In this document: positions 8,554 through 17,632 of the stretch, one piece after another | How the letters are laid out: each line of letters begins with the position of its first letter | Position numbering within the stretch: the stretch's first letter is position 1 | Source: Photobacterium malacitanum | GTDB lineage: Bacteria > Pseudomonadota > Gammaproteobacteria > Enterobacterales > Vibrionaceae | Assembly (NCBI RefSeq): GCF_900185615.1 | Contig: NZ_FYAK01000005.1 | Location: 62,001-126,000 of the forward strand | Direction: 5' to 3' | DNA length: 64,000 bases | The notes under the pieces: generated by a model | The model's database searches: none | Seen by the model: only the letters and a program-made list of their open reading frames with translations | Told to the model about the DNA's origin: nothing | Program-made: the position numbers and the translations under genes

Positions 8554-9285
8554 ATGAGAATTCCACGAATTTACCATCCACAACCTTTACCAAGCCAAGG
8601 TACGGTTATGCTTAGCGACGATGCGGCTAACCATGTTGGTCGTGTTATGCGAATGCAAGTTGGGCAACAAGTGCTACTGTTTGATGGCAGCAATGCTGAA
8701 TTCCCTGCAGTAATTAGTAGCGCCAGCAAAAAAGCGGTTGACGTTGAGATTCAAAGCCGCATTGAGCATAGTATTGAATCACCACTTGATATTCACTTAG
8801 GCCAAGTGATTTCACGTGGTGACAAAATGGAGTTCACCATTCAAAAATCGGTTGAGCTCGGTGTTAACACTATTACCCCTCTGATTTCAGAGCGTTGTGG
8901 CGTTAAACTCAATGCTGAACGATTTGAAAAGAAACTTGATCAATGGCAGAAAATCGCGATTGCAGCCTGCGAACAATGTGGCCGTAATGTTGTGCCAACC
9001 ATTCGTCCGGTGATGAAACTAGAGCAATGGTGTGCAGAAGAATATGATGGGTTAAAACTAAACTTGCACCCTCGTGCACATTATTCTATTAACACTCTTC
9101 CTACCCCTGTAACTAAGGTTCGATTATTAATCGGCCCTGAGGGTGGCTTGTCTGCTGAAGAAATCAGTATGACTGAGCAATACAAATTTGATGAAATTTT
9201 ATTAGGCCCACGTGTATTACGCACTGAGACTACCGCAATGACAGCCATTACCGCACTCCAAGTTCGTTTTGGTGATCTAGGCTAA
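8554..9285 (+). CDS. rsmE: 16S rRNA (uracil-1498-N3)-methyltransferase RsmE
   Basis: RsmE methylates N3 of U1498 in 16S rRNA on the assembled 30S subunit, using S-adenosylmethionine. The 243-residue length equals that of E. coli RsmE. The N-terminal PUA-like domain (to about residue 72) starts [12 protein letters not shown]; the C-terminal SPOUT domain carries the knot motif [13 protein letters not shown] near residue 191 and the terminal [12 protein letters not shown]. The gene precedes gshB with an 18-bp gap and probably shares its transcript. No anomalies are seen. Confidence 0.97.
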   Translation: MRIPRIYHPQPLPSQGTVMLSDDAANHVGRVMRMQVGQQVLLFDGSNAEFPAVISSASKKAVDVEIQSRIEHSIESPLDIHLGQVISRGDKMEFTIQKSVELGVNTITPLISERCGVKLNAERFEKKLDQWQKIAIAACEQCGRNVVPTIRPVMKLEQWCAEEYDGLKLNLHPRAHYSINTLPTPVTKVRLLIGPEGGLSAEEISMTEQYKFDEILLGPRVLRTETTAMTAITALQVRFGDLG

Positions 9286-9303
9286 GTTAAGCAGGAGAAA
9301 ACA

Positions 9304-10254
9304 ATGATCAAGCTAGGTATTGTGATGGACCCTATCGAGTCTATCAATATCAAAAAAGATTCGACCTTTGCCATGATGATGGAAGCACAACGTCGTGGTT
9401 GGGAATTACACTACATGGAAATGAGTGATCTTTCTTTAGAGCAAGGTGTTGCAATTGCACGTACTCGTACGGTAACAGTAAAAAAAGATCCTAACGATTG
9501 GTTTGAATTCCATAATGAGCAAGAGATTCCACTCGCGGATCTTGATGCGGTATTAATGCGTAAAGATCCTCCGTTTGATACTGAATACATTTATGCGACT
9601 TACATTCTTGAGCGTGCAGAAGATAACGGTGCGTTGATCGTAAACAAGCCACAAAGCCTACGTGATTGTAATGAAAAATTATTTACGGCATGGTTTCCAG
9701 AGCTAACCCCAACCACTATCGTGACCCGTCGTGCTGAGAAACTCAAAGCCTTTCACCAGCAGCACGGTGATGTGATCCTAAAACCACTTGATGGCATGGG
9801 CGGCTCTTCAATTTTCCGCGTAATGAAAAATGATCCTAACGTATCTGTGATCATTGAAACCCTAACGAACATGGGTCAAAACTACTGCATGGCACAAACT
9901 TTCGTGCCTGATATCAGTAATGGCGATAAGCGCATTCTCGTGGTTGATGGCGAGCCAATGCCATACTGCCTAGCGCGTATTCCAGCCAAAGGTGAAACCC
10001 GTGGTAATTTGGCAGCAGGTGGTCGTGGTGAAGCACGTCCGATTAGCGACACTGATCGTAAAATCGCTGAAACTGTAGCACCAATTTTAAAACAGAAAGG
10101 CTTAATCTTTGTTGGTCTTGATGTCATTGGTGACAAGTTAACTGAAATTAACGTTACTAGCCCAACGTGTATCTGTGAAATTGAAGCTGCGTTTGATATT
10201 TCAATCACAGGTAAACTAATGGATGCGATTGAGCGCCGAATTAACGCTAACTAA
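9304..10254 (+). CDS. gshB: Glutathione synthetase
   Basis: GshB performs the second step of glutathione synthesis, joining glycine to gamma-glutamylcysteine with ATP. The 316-residue length matches E. coli GshB. The N-terminal domain begins MIKLGIVMDPIESINIKKDS; the ATP-grasp domain shows KPLDGMGGSSIFR near residue 160 and the metal-binding end LTEINVTSPTC near residue 279. An AGGAG box lies 5 bp upstream of the ATG. It follows rsmE in an apparent operon, and yqgE begins about 120 bp later. The cytoplasmic tetrameric enzyme maintains the main thiol buffer. Confidence 0.98.
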   Translation: MIKLGIVMDPIESINIKKDSTFAMMMEAQRRGWELHYMEMSDLSLEQGVAIARTRTVTVKKDPNDWFEFHNEQEIPLADLDAVLMRKDPPFDTEYIYATYILERAEDNGALIVNKPQSLRDCNEKLFTAWFPELTPTTIVTRRAEKLKAFHQQHGDVILKPLDGMGGSSIFRVMKNDPNVSVIIETLTNMGQNYCMAQTFVPDISNGDKRILVVDGEPMPYCLARIPAKGETRGNLAAGGRGEARPISDTDRKIAETVAPILKQKGLIFVGLDVIGDKLTEINVTSPTCICEIEAAFDISITGKLMDAIERRINAN

Positions 10255-10373
10255 GATCATCTAAGCGCTAAACATCAGCCATAATCAAACCAACAACGCA
10301 GCGATTGAATGTGATCGCTGCTTGTTACTATCAGCACATCAACGGTGCTGACATGTATTTAATGGTATTGTAA

Positions 10374-10937
10374 ATGAATCTGACCAATCATTTTTTAGTG
10401 GCTATGCCCACTATGCAAGATCCAAACTTCAAACACAGTGTCATTTATGTGTGTGAGCATAATGATGAAGGTGCGATGGGTATCATCATCAATCAGCCAA
10501 TTGAAATCTCAATTGCCGATATGCTTGAACAAATTAATGTCGAACGAACACTGCCTTTAGTTAATCCATTAAGCCTTGAATATCCGGTTCTCAATGGGGG
10601 CCCTGTTGCTGAGGATCGCGGCTTTGTACTGCACACACTTCAAGCCGGTTATGACTCCAGCATTACAATTACACCGCAACTTGCCGTCACGACGTCACTG
10701 GATATTTTATCCCAACTTGGCACTCAACAAGCCCCCGAACAATTTGTGGTTGCACTGGGTTATGCAGGCTGGGATGAAGGTCAACTGGAGCAAGAATTAG
10801 CTGATAATAATTGGCTGACGATTGAGGCTAATAACACCATTATTTTTTCCACTCCGATAGATCAACGCTGGCACCAAGCCATCGCAATATTAGGGGTTAG
10901 CCCTGCGAATCTATCATCAGATATAGGTCATGCATGA
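10374..10937 (+). CDS. yqgE: YqgE/AlgH family protein
   Basis: A 187-residue protein of the YqgE/AlgH family (UPF0301, DUF179), named for a Pseudomonas alginate gene; its molecular role is unproven. The family signature is visible: the N-terminal [20 protein letters not shown], the [10 protein letters not shown] segment near residue 34 and [14 protein letters not shown] near residue 74. It overlaps ruvX by 4 bp (ATGA), so the two are co-translated, as in most gammaproteobacteria. It is predicted to be cytoplasmic, with no signal peptide or membrane segment. Confidence 0.95.
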   Translation: MNLTNHFLVAMPTMQDPNFKHSVIYVCEHNDEGAMGIIINQPIEISIADMLEQINVERTLPLVNPLSLEYPVLNGGPVAEDRGFVLHTLQAGYDSSITITPQLAVTTSLDILSQLGTQQAPEQFVVALGYAGWDEGQLEQELADNNWLTIEANNTIIFSTPIDQRWHQAIAILGVSPANLSSDIGHA

Positions 10938-11365
10938 GTCAATCTCGTAGCGTATTAAGCTTTGATTACGGCACCAAAAGTATTGGGGTTGCAATCGGCC
11001 AAGAACTCACAGGCACAGCCAGTCCATTAGCCGCTTTAAAAGCCAAAGATGGTATTCCTAATTGGGATGAAATTGAAAAGATCCTTAAAGAGTGGCAGCC
11101 TGATTTAATCGTCGTTGGTTTGCCATTAGATCTCAATGGCAAAGAGCTAGAAACCATTGCTCCACGGGCTAAGAAATTTGCCAATCGTATTCATGGTCGT
11201 TTTGGTTATGCGGTCGAATTACACGATGAACGCTTAAGCACAGTTGAAGCTAAATCGGAGTTATTTGAACGCGGTGGTTACCGTTCATTGAGCAAAGGTA
11301 ACATTGATTCACAGTCGGCAGTGGTTATTTTAGAAAGCTGGTTTGAACGTCAATACGGCGCTTAA
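10934..11365 (+). CDS. ruvX: Holliday junction resolvase-like / pre-16S rRNA nuclease (YqgF)
   Basis: A 143-residue YqgF/RuvX protein with an RNase H-like fold. The family processes the 5' end of pre-16S rRNA in E. coli and was earlier proposed as a Holliday junction resolvase. The catalytic aspartate region [14 protein letters not shown] lies at residues 10-23, the second acidic segment [10 protein letters not shown] near residue 61, and ELHDERLST near residue 96. Its start overlaps the yqgE stop. A strong terminator follows the stop by 45 bp and closes the rsmE-gshB-yqgE-ruvX group. Confidence 0.96.
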   Translation: MSQSRSVLSFDYGTKSIGVAIGQELTGTASPLAALKAKDGIPNWDEIEKILKEWQPDLIVVGLPLDLNGKELETIAPRAKKFANRIHGRFGYAVELHDERLSTVEAKSELFERGGYRSLSKGNIDSQSAVVILESWFERQYGA

Positions 11366-11406
11366 TCTGCCACTATTTATTGCATATTACTCCGCTGTAA
11401 AAAGAT

Positions 11407-11445
11407 AAAAAAAGACCCGTTCCATTTGGAACGGGTCTTTTTTTT
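11407..11445 (+). terminator. ruvX terminator
   Basis: A 14-bp stem (aaagacccgttcca and its complement) with a 2-nt loop is followed by a run of T; A-rich flanks make it bidirectional. Confidence 0.9.
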
Positions 11446-11683
11446 GGCTGGTACAGCTTTAGCCCATAAGATCATCACAAAGCTGACAGCTATTTTTCTT
11501 TGGGCTAATTCGCTCTTCTCAAGCCGCGTAATTTCTCACCGGATCAGCTTGTACAGCTTTTTGATCATTTAAACCCAAAAACTACGCAACGGTATTAGCG
11601 TTATCAGGTAAACAGAAAAAGCAATTAAAAATCAACACTTTAAAGTAAACCTGTTAACTAGCTGCAATTATTACCAATTTTAT

Positions 11684-11715
11684 CATGATGATCCTTTAGC
11701 AAAAGGATCATCATG
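11684..11715 (-). terminator. 14-bp perfect hairpin downstream of pilU
   Basis: The perfect inverted repeat catgatgatccttt / aaaggatcatcatg has a 4-nt loop and sits 8 bp past the pilU stop. No T tract follows on either strand, so it may stabilise the 3' end rather than terminate by itself. Confidence 0.55.
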
Positions 11716-11722
11716 CGCATTA

Positions 11723-12826
11723 TTATTTATCAAGCGTAACGCCAGATAAACTATTTAACGGTTTAGAGCTTGGATCACCAACTTTGATCATCAATCGTAA
11801 ATCATTCGCAGAGTCGGCGTGATGCAGTGCATCTTGCTCACTGATCTTGCCTTCACGAAATAATTGATACAGCGATTGATCAAACGTCATCATTCCCGCT
11901 TCGGTTGATTTCGCCATCACATCTTTTATTTCATACAGATCACCGCGTCGAATAAGATCCGCGACTCGCGGCGTATTAAGCAATAACTCATACACGCCAT
12001 GACGACCAACACCATTCGCGTCAGCCACTAACTGCTGCGCTAAAATACATTTAAGATTAAGTGACAGATCAAATAAAAATTGCTCGCGGCGCTCTTTGGG
12101 CACTAAATGCAAAATCCGCTCTAATGCCTGATTAGCATTATTGGCGTGCAACGTTGCCATGCATAAATGGCCTGTTTCAGCAAAATTCATCGCGTATTCC
12201 ATGGTTTCAGGGGTACGAATTTCACCGATTAAAATCATGTCTGGTGCTTGGCGTAAGGAGTTTTTTAATGCCACTTCATAACTGGCGGTATCAAGCCCAA
12301 CTTCGCGCTGAGTGATAATGCATTTGTTATGTTGATGAACAAATTCAATCGGATCTTCCACCGTTAAAATATGACCACTGCGATGCTGATTACGATAGCC
12401 CGTCATTGCCGCCATCGAGGTCGATTTACCCGAACCGGTTGCGCCGACAATTAACACTAAACCACGTTTTGATAATGCCAGTCGCTCCATATCAATCGGT
12501 AACTGTAACTCCTCCATTTTCGGAATTTGGGTTTCAATTCGCCGAATCACCATGCCTGGTAATTCTCGCTGCCAAAACGCACTAATACGAAATCGAAATC
12601 CATTCCGCACTAACGCAAAATTGGCTTCTTTGGTGGTAATAAACTCTTGGCGCAAGCTGGCATCCATGGCCTGATCAAATAACCTATCTACCCTATCGCG
12701 ATCGAGCACTTCTCCAACATCATGCAAATTGCCATCAATTTTTAATAAACACGCACAATCAACCGTGATGTATAAATCGGACGCCTTTTTTGCCACCATT
12801 TGCTCAAGAATATCGTCTAAGGTCAT
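11723..12826 (-). CDS. pilU: Type IV pilus retraction ATPase PilU
   Basis: PilU is the accessory hexameric retraction ATPase of type IV pili; in Vibrio it helps PilT pull pili against load. The 367 residues carry an N-terminal PAS-like domain, Walker A GATGSGKST at 128-136, an Asp box near residue 155 (TVEDPIEF) and a His box (TGHLCMATLHANNA) near residue 224. It follows pilT by 15 bp on the same strand and is certainly co-transcribed with it. It acts at the cytoplasmic face of the inner-membrane pilus motor. The order pilT-pilU divergent from yggS is typical of Vibrionaceae and Pseudomonas. Confidence 0.96.
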   Translation of the reverse strand: MTLDDILEQMVAKKASDLYITVDCACLLKIDGNLHDVGEVLDRDRVDRLFDQAMDASLRQEFITTKEANFALVRNGFRFRISAFWQRELPGMVIRRIETQIPKMEELQLPIDMERLALSKRGLVLIVGATGSGKSTSMAAMTGYRNQHRSGHILTVEDPIEFVHQHNKCIITQREVGLDTASYEVALKNSLRQAPDMILIGEIRTPETMEYAMNFAETGHLCMATLHANNANQALERILHLVPKERREQFLFDLSLNLKCILAQQLVADANGVGRHGVYELLLNTPRVADLIRRGDLYEIKDVMAKSTEAGMMTFDQSLYQLFREGKISEQDALHHADSANDLRLMIKVGDPSSKPLNSLSGVTLDK

Positions 12827-12841
12827 CAGTTATTCCTTTAA

Positions 12842-13879
12842 TTAAAACCCAGATTTACTACTATCAAGAATACGGCGCCCTTCTTCTGATTCGACCATAC
12901 CTTGTGCCACCAGCATTTTGACGCTTTGTTCCATGGTCTGCATTCCAAGTGATGCACCGGTTTGAATCATTGAATACATCTGGGCAATTTTATCTTCACG
13001 GATCAAATTTCGAATTGCAGGGGTTGCCATCATCACTTCATGACAGGCGACTCGACCACCAGAGGTACATTTCAATAGGTTTTGCGCCACTACTGCCCGC
13101 AATGACTCCGACAACATCGAGCGCACCATCGATTTATCGCTACCCGGAAAAACATCGATAATACGGTCAACGGTTTTAGCGGCGGAACTGGTGTGTAAGG
13201 TGCCCAGAACTAAGTGGCCAGTTTCGGCGGCGGTTAAGGCTAAACTAATGGTTTCTTGATCGCGTAATTCTCCCACTACAATCACATCAGGATCTTCACG
13301 TAATGATGACCGCAGCGCATTTTGAAAACTTAAAGTATCGCGATGGACTTCACGTTGGTTGATCAAACAACTTTTACTGGTATGAACAAATTCAATCGGA
13401 TCTTCAATGGTTAGAATATGGCGTTGATAGTTACTATTGATGTAATCTACTAAGGCGGCAATGGTGGTTGATTTACCAGAACCTGTCGCCCCCGTTACCA
13501 ACACCAACCCACGACTTAACTGAGCAATATCATAAAAAACCTCAGGCACATTGAGTGAGGCTAACGTTGGAATGTGGATCGGAATGGTACGCAGCACAGC
13601 TGAACAGCCACGCGACTGATGAAAAGCGTTAACCCTAAAGCGACCAATGTCGGGTAATTCAAAAGAAAAATCGACTTCTAATTTTTCTTCATACTCTCGA
13701 CGCTGAGCATCGTTCATAATATCAAATATTAGCCGATGGACTTCGCTATGATCTAAAGCTGGTAAACTGAGCTTTCTCACATCACCATCAACTCTTATCA
13801 TTGGTGGAACGCCCGCAGAAAGATGCAGATCTGATGCGTTATGCTTTACACTAAAATCGAGTAATTCGGTGATATCCAT
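12842..13879 (-). CDS. pilT: Type IV pilus twitching motility ATPase PilT
   Basis: PilT is the main retraction ATPase of type IV pili and drives twitching motility and DNA uptake. The 345-residue length is normal. Walker A GATGSGKST is at 129-137, the Asp box TIEDPIEF near residue 159, Walker B region VIVVGELRD near residue 199, the His box LGTLHTSS near residue 224, and the C-terminal AIRNLIRE motif needed for retraction near residue 287. The first codons of pilT lie opposite the 5' end of yggS, so the two promoters share about 20 bp. The pilin gene itself lies about 50 kb away at 63862. Confidence 0.97.
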   Translation of the reverse strand: MDITELLDFSVKHNASDLHLSAGVPPMIRVDGDVRKLSLPALDHSEVHRLIFDIMNDAQRREYEEKLEVDFSFELPDIGRFRVNAFHQSRGCSAVLRTIPIHIPTLASLNVPEVFYDIAQLSRGLVLVTGATGSGKSTTIAALVDYINSNYQRHILTIEDPIEFVHTSKSCLINQREVHRDTLSFQNALRSSLREDPDVIVVGELRDQETISLALTAAETGHLVLGTLHTSSAAKTVDRIIDVFPGSDKSMVRSMLSESLRAVVAQNLLKCTSGGRVACHEVMMATPAIRNLIREDKIAQMYSMIQTGASLGMQTMEQSVKMLVAQGMVESEEGRRILDSSKSGF

Positions 13880-13901
13880 ACATTTTCCTCAAGAATCAAT
13901 T

Positions 13902-14612
13902 ATGAACAGTATTAAGCAAAATATTACACAGGTCATCAATGAGATGGCACTAGCAACTGAAAAATGCGGCAGAGCCGCCGATTCGGTGCAATTGTTGGCA
14001 GTAAGTAAAACCAAGCCCGTTGCCGCGATCGAACAAGCAATTGATGCCGGTCTGGTTGCCTTTGGTGAAAATTATGTTCAAGAGGGGGTCGATAAAGTCA
14101 ATTATTTTGCAAATCACCCTGCGGCAGAGCACTTAGTGTGGCATTTTATTGGGCCGATTCAATCCAATAAAACTCGCCCGATTGCCGAGCATTTTGATTG
14201 GGTACACTCAATAGATCGCCTTAAAACAGCCACCCGTTTAAATGACCAACGTCCAGCCACCATGGCGCCATTAAATGTACTACTACAAGTGAATACCAGT
14301 GGTGAAGCCAGCAAATCAGGTATTAGTGCTGATGAGGTAATGGAACTTGCTGCCGCTATTGCCACCATGCCGCAATTAGTTTTACGTGGATTAATGTCGA
14401 TTCCGCAACCCGAAACCGATTATGATAGTCAATTCGCAGCTTTTAAAGCATTAGCGGATATATTTGAACAACTTAAACCACACCACCCACAACTTGATAC
14501 CCTATCAATGGGCATGAGTGGTGACATGGAAGCTGCAATTGCAGCAGGGAGTACCATGGTGCGTATTGGTACTGCTTTGTTTGGTGCGCGTGATTATGGC
14601 AACCAAGCCTAA
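13902..14612 (+). CDS. yggS: PLP homeostasis protein YggS (PLPBP)
   Basis: YggS binds pyridoxal 5'-phosphate and helps control free PLP and amino acid pools; it has no known catalytic activity. The ATG at 13902 is chosen because it begins the family N-terminus (MNSIKQNITQV), giving 236 residues; the upstream start at 13869 would add 11 residues that overlap pilT. The PLP-binding lysine is K36 in LLAVSKTKPV; HFIGPIQSNKTR and the C-terminal LSMGMSGDMEAAIAAGSTMVR segment are conserved. It leads the group yggS-proC-yggT-yggU, the usual order in gammaproteobacteria. Confidence 0.96.
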   Translation: MNSIKQNITQVINEMALATEKCGRAADSVQLLAVSKTKPVAAIEQAIDAGLVAFGENYVQEGVDKVNYFANHPAAEHLVWHFIGPIQSNKTRPIAEHFDWVHSIDRLKTATRLNDQRPATMAPLNVLLQVNTSGEASKSGISADEVMELAAAIATMPQLVLRGLMSIPQPETDYDSQFAAFKALADIFEQLKPHHPQLDTLSMGMSGDMEAAIAAGSTMVRIGTALFGARDYGNQA

Positions 14613-14684
14613 CAATAGTTTCTAAATAACGGTTAACGACTCTGGCTATCTCTTGAGTATCGTACCAACAGCAAAGGATATTAC

Positions 14685-15503
14685 ATGGAACAGCGCTCTA
14701 TCGCTTTTATCGGTGCCGGTAACATGGCACGTTCAATCATCGCCGGCTTAATTGCCAGTGGCTACGATGCTAAGAAAATCACAGCAACAGCGCCAACGAC
14801 AACTCGCTTGGCACCGTTAAAGGATGATTTTGGTATTAATACTGACAGTGATAACCTGCGCGCAGCGCAACAAGCTGACGTAGTGGTACTGGCGGTAAAA
14901 CCACAATTAATGGCCGATGTATGTTTGCCATTGCAAGCGGTCGACTTCAGTAATAAATTAGTGATCTCAATTGCTGCTGGTATCAATAGTGCTCGCTTAG
15001 CAACCATGCTTGATAGCCAATTACATTTAGTGCGCGTAATGCCAAATACTCCAGCATTAATCGGTAAAGGCATGAGTGGCTTATACGCAGAGTCAACATT
15101 AGCACCGCAAGATCATCAATTTGCCAGTGAGCTCTTGCAAGCTGTTGGTGAAATTTGCTGGGTTAAACAAGAAGCAGATATCAATGGTATCATTGCTGCA
15201 GCAGGCAGTGCTCCGGCTTACTTCTTCTTATTTATGGAAGCAATTCAACAGCAAGCAATGGCACAAGGTTTTGATGAACAAACGGCACGCTTGTTAGTTC
15301 AACAAACAGCATTAGGCGCGGCAGAAATGGTACAAGCCAACCCAGATACGGATCTTGCCACGTTACGCCAGCAAGTCACGTCTAAAGGCGGTACCACCGC
15401 AGAAGCGATTAATACATTCAACCACCATCATTTAACAGAAATAGTGGCTAAAGCAATGCAAGCTGCGGTTGCTCGTGCTCAAGAAATGGAACAATTGTTT
15501 TAA
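14685..15503 (+). CDS. proC: Pyrroline-5-carboxylate reductase
   Basis: ProC makes the last step of proline synthesis, reducing pyrroline-5-carboxylate with NADPH. The 272 residues start with a Rossmann motif (IAFIGAGNMARSI, residues 6-18). Later signatures are VRVMPNTPALIGKGM near residue 119 and the C-terminal TSKGGTTAEAI near residue 228. The ATG at 14685 is preceded by AAAGGA. It lies 72 bp after yggS and 9 bp before yggT, so the set is probably one transcript. The enzyme is cytoplasmic. Confidence 0.97.
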   Translation: MEQRSIAFIGAGNMARSIIAGLIASGYDAKKITATAPTTTRLAPLKDDFGINTDSDNLRAAQQADVVVLAVKPQLMADVCLPLQAVDFSNKLVISIAAGINSARLATMLDSQLHLVRVMPNTPALIGKGMSGLYAESTLAPQDHQFASELLQAVGEICWVKQEADINGIIAAAGSAPAYFFLFMEAIQQQAMAQGFDEQTARLLVQQTALGAAEMVQANPDTDLATLRQQVTSKGGTTAEAINTFNHHHLTEIVAKAMQAAVARAQEMEQLF

Positions 15504-15512
15504 GGTTTAATT

Positions 15513-16070
15513 ATGAATTCAATGGCTTTTTTAATCTCCACAGTATTTGATTTATATATCATGATTGTGTTGTTACGGGTGTGGCTACAATGGTCACGTG
15601 CAGATTTTTATAACCCGTTTTCGCAATTTATTGTCAAAGCAACCCAACCAGTGGTAGCGCCATTACGTCGTGTGATCCCATCGATTGGATCATTTGATAT
15701 GGCGACCATTTTATTTGGTTACGTATTATGTGTGGCGAAGTTTATTTTGCTGCAATTAGCATTAACTGGCGGTGCGTTTGCCTTTAGCCCTAGCTTCTTA
15801 CTGTTAGGTTTATTAGCACTGGTTAAAGCTGCGGGCGGATTATTGTTCTGGGTATTATTAATTCGTGCCATTTTAAGTTGGGTTAGCCAAGGCCGTAACC
15901 CAATGGAATATGTGATGCATCAGCTAACTGAGCCGCTAATGGCGCCGATTCGTCGCGTACTACCACCAATGGGTGGTTTAGACTTAAGTATTCTAGTGAT
16001 CTTCTTAGGCTTGCAGTTTGCTAACTATTTAATGGGTGATCTAATTGGACCGATTTGGTTCCAGTTATGA
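15513..16070 (+). CDS. yggT: YggT family integral membrane protein
   Basis: A 185-residue inner-membrane protein of the YggT family with two similar halves, each holding a YGGT repeat: the first around residues 5-90 and the second around 100-180, with about four hydrophobic segments. The conserved [10 protein letters not shown] and [10 protein letters not shown] motifs follow each first helix of a half. The family has been linked to osmotic tolerance and, in other bacteria, to cell division or membrane protein assembly, but its molecular role is open. The stop overlaps the yggU start (ATGA). Confidence 0.95.
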   Translation: MNSMAFLISTVFDLYIMIVLLRVWLQWSRADFYNPFSQFIVKATQPVVAPLRRVIPSIGSFDMATILFGYVLCVAKFILLQLALTGGAFAFSPSFLLLGLLALVKAAGGLLFWVLLIRAILSWVSQGRNPMEYVMHQLTEPLMAPIRRVLPPMGGLDLSILVIFLGLQFANYLMGDLIGPIWFQL

Positions 16071-16363
16071 GTGCTAATGCTGTCTGTCGCCAAGGGGATG
16101 ATGTGGTTATTCGACTTTACATTCAACCTAAAGCCAGTCGCGATCAAATTGTTGGCTTACATGGCGATGAAATTAAAATCGCCATTACAGCGCCACCCGT
16201 TGATGGAAAAGCCAATGCTCATTTAGCCAAGTTTTTAGCTAAGCAGTTCAAGGTCGCTAAAGGTTTAGTGCATGTGGAAAAAGGCTTTCAAGGCCGTCAC
16301 AAACAAATTCGCATCGAGGATCCAAAGCAGATCCCTGAACCGATTGCGAGCTTGATGCAATAA
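16067..16363 (+). CDS. yggU: YggU/DUF167 family protein
   Basis: A 98-residue protein of the DUF167 (UPF0235) family. The ATG at 16067 overlaps the yggT stop and is preferred to the TTG at 16055, because translational coupling by ATGA is typical here. The core motif is [20 protein letters not shown] near residue 17 (here [13 protein letters not shown]) followed by [18 protein letters not shown] near residue 44. The family is small and cytoplasmic and has no confirmed function. It closes the yggS-proC-yggT-yggU group and is followed by a terminator. Confidence 0.94.
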   Translation: MSANAVCRQGDDVVIRLYIQPKASRDQIVGLHGDEIKIAITAPPVDGKANAHLAKFLAKQFKVAKGLVHVEKGFQGRHKQIRIEDPKQIPEPIASLMQ

Positions 16364-16385
16364 CATCACGGATTATCCCACCGCT

Positions 16386-16421
16386 AAAAAAGCGAATATT
16401 TCGATAATATTCGCTTTTTTT
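16386..16421 (+). terminator. yggU terminator
   Basis: A 10-bp stem agcgaatatt / aatattcgct, flanked by A and T runs, lies 27 bp after the yggU stop. Confidence 0.88.
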
Positions 16422-16513
16422 ATCGCAAATCTCACTCCACGATAATAACCGCAATAAATTTCTATCTTGAAAGCCACAGTTAATTACACTGCGCCAACAA
16501 ATAATGGCACTTT

Positions 16514-16999
16514 ATGGCTCTAAATATGAAATACCTGTTATGCGGAATATTATTACTGATTAGCCAACTCAGTTATGCTGATCACAGCCACCAACTTGAG
16601 CCACTTGAAGTACGTTACTCTGTCTTTCCAACCACTTTTATCAGCGATAAAATTGCAACTGCTTACCGCATCAAACGTAAACAATGTTATGCCTTGATGA
16701 AGGTCAGCGTATTGAATAAACAACAACCGGGCAAACCAAGCCTAAATACCAAGATAGACGGCACAATGCTCAGCGGTCTTGGTGAAAAAAAACGGCTGCG
16801 TTTTCGACGTATTCAAGAAGGCTATAAAATTTATTATTTAGCTCAATTTAAACACCCACCTCAAGCTGAATTTAAGTTTGTGGTAAATATTCATCACCAA
16901 AATAAACCTCATCAGCTTAAATTTAAGCACACATTATTCAGTGATAACGAACCGTTTTCAGCCTCAGCGTTGTTATTATACCCACAACGGCTATCATAG
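16514..16999 (+). CDS. DUF4426 family exported protein
   Basis: A 161-residue protein with a signal peptide (core YLLCGILLLISQLSYA, cleaved near residue 22) and a mature domain that matches, by look and by position, the DUF4426 proteins found between yggU and rdgB in vibrios. Typical segments are EVRYSVFPTTFIS at the start and YYLAQFKHP in the middle. The role is unknown; it should be periplasmic. The start could also be the ATG at 16526, since no clear ribosome binding site decides between them. A terminator separates it from yggU, and rdgB follows 39 bp later. Confidence 0.85.
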   Translation: MALNMKYLLCGILLLISQLSYADHSHQLEPLEVRYSVFPTTFISDKIATAYRIKRKQCYALMKVSVLNKQQPGKPSLNTKIDGTMLSGLGEKKRLRFRRIQEGYKIYYLAQFKHPPQAEFKFVVNIHHQNKPHQLKFKHTLFSDNEPFSASALLLYPQRLS

Positions 17000-17038
17000 C
17001 GGTTATTAGCGAATTATGGTTTTTAAAAAGGCATCAAT

Positions 17039-17629
17039 ATGAGCAAACTCGTACTGGCAACAGGCAATCAAGGCAAAGTAAAAGAAATGGCTTCCCTACT
17101 TGCTGACTTTGGATTTGATGTGGTCGCTCAAAGCGATTTCAATGTTTCAGAAGTGGCTGAAACCGGCACCACTTTTATTGAAAATGCGATCATCAAAGCA
17201 CGTCATGCTGCTAAAGAAACTGGCTGCGCTGCGATTGCCGATGATTCAGGGCTTGAGGTGGATTTTTTAAATGGTGCTCCGGGTATTTACTCAGCCCGTT
17301 TTGCTGGTGAAGGTGCTACTGATGCGGAAAATATTGATAAGCTACTAGTGGCAATGGACGGTGTACCTGAAGCACAACGCAGTGCTCGTTTTCATTGTGT
17401 ATTAGTGATGATGCGCCATGAAAATGATCCAACACCACTAGTGTGCCATGGTTCATGGGAAGGCAGTATTTTAACTGAGCGTCATGGCGATAACGGCTTT
17501 GGTTATGATCCTATTTTCTGGGTACCAGAAGATCAATGTGCTTCAGCGCAATTAGATCCAAGTCGTAAAAAGCAACTGTCACACCGTGGCAAAGCACTTC
17601 AACAACTTTTCAGTGCACTAAAAGGCTAA
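17039..17629 (+). CDS. rdgB: XTP/dITP diphosphatase (non-canonical purine NTPase)
   Basis: RdgB removes deaminated purine nucleotides (dITP, XTP) from the pool by hydrolysing them to the monophosphate and pyrophosphate, so they are not built into DNA. The 196 residues match the family length of 197. Signatures are the N-terminal [14 protein letters not shown] (residues 4-17), the catalytic region [23 protein letters not shown] near residue 64, and [11 protein letters not shown] near residue 153. It is cytoplasmic and homodimeric. The hemW start follows only 3 bp after the stop, so the two are co-transcribed. Confidence 0.97.
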   Translation: MSKLVLATGNQGKVKEMASLLADFGFDVVAQSDFNVSEVAETGTTFIENAIIKARHAAKETGCAAIADDSGLEVDFLNGAPGIYSARFAGEGATDAENIDKLLVAMDGVPEAQRSARFHCVLVMMRHENDPTPLVCHGSWEGSILTERHGDNGFGYDPIFWVPEDQCASAQLDPSRKKQLSHRGKALQQLFSALKG

Positions 17630-17632
17630 CTC

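Larger units (their letters stand above)
11366..11722. other. Spacer between ruvX and pilU
   Basis: These 357 bp lie between convergent genes. Apart from the ruvX terminator and a long hairpin next to pilU I see no gene or RNA. Confidence 0.6.
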
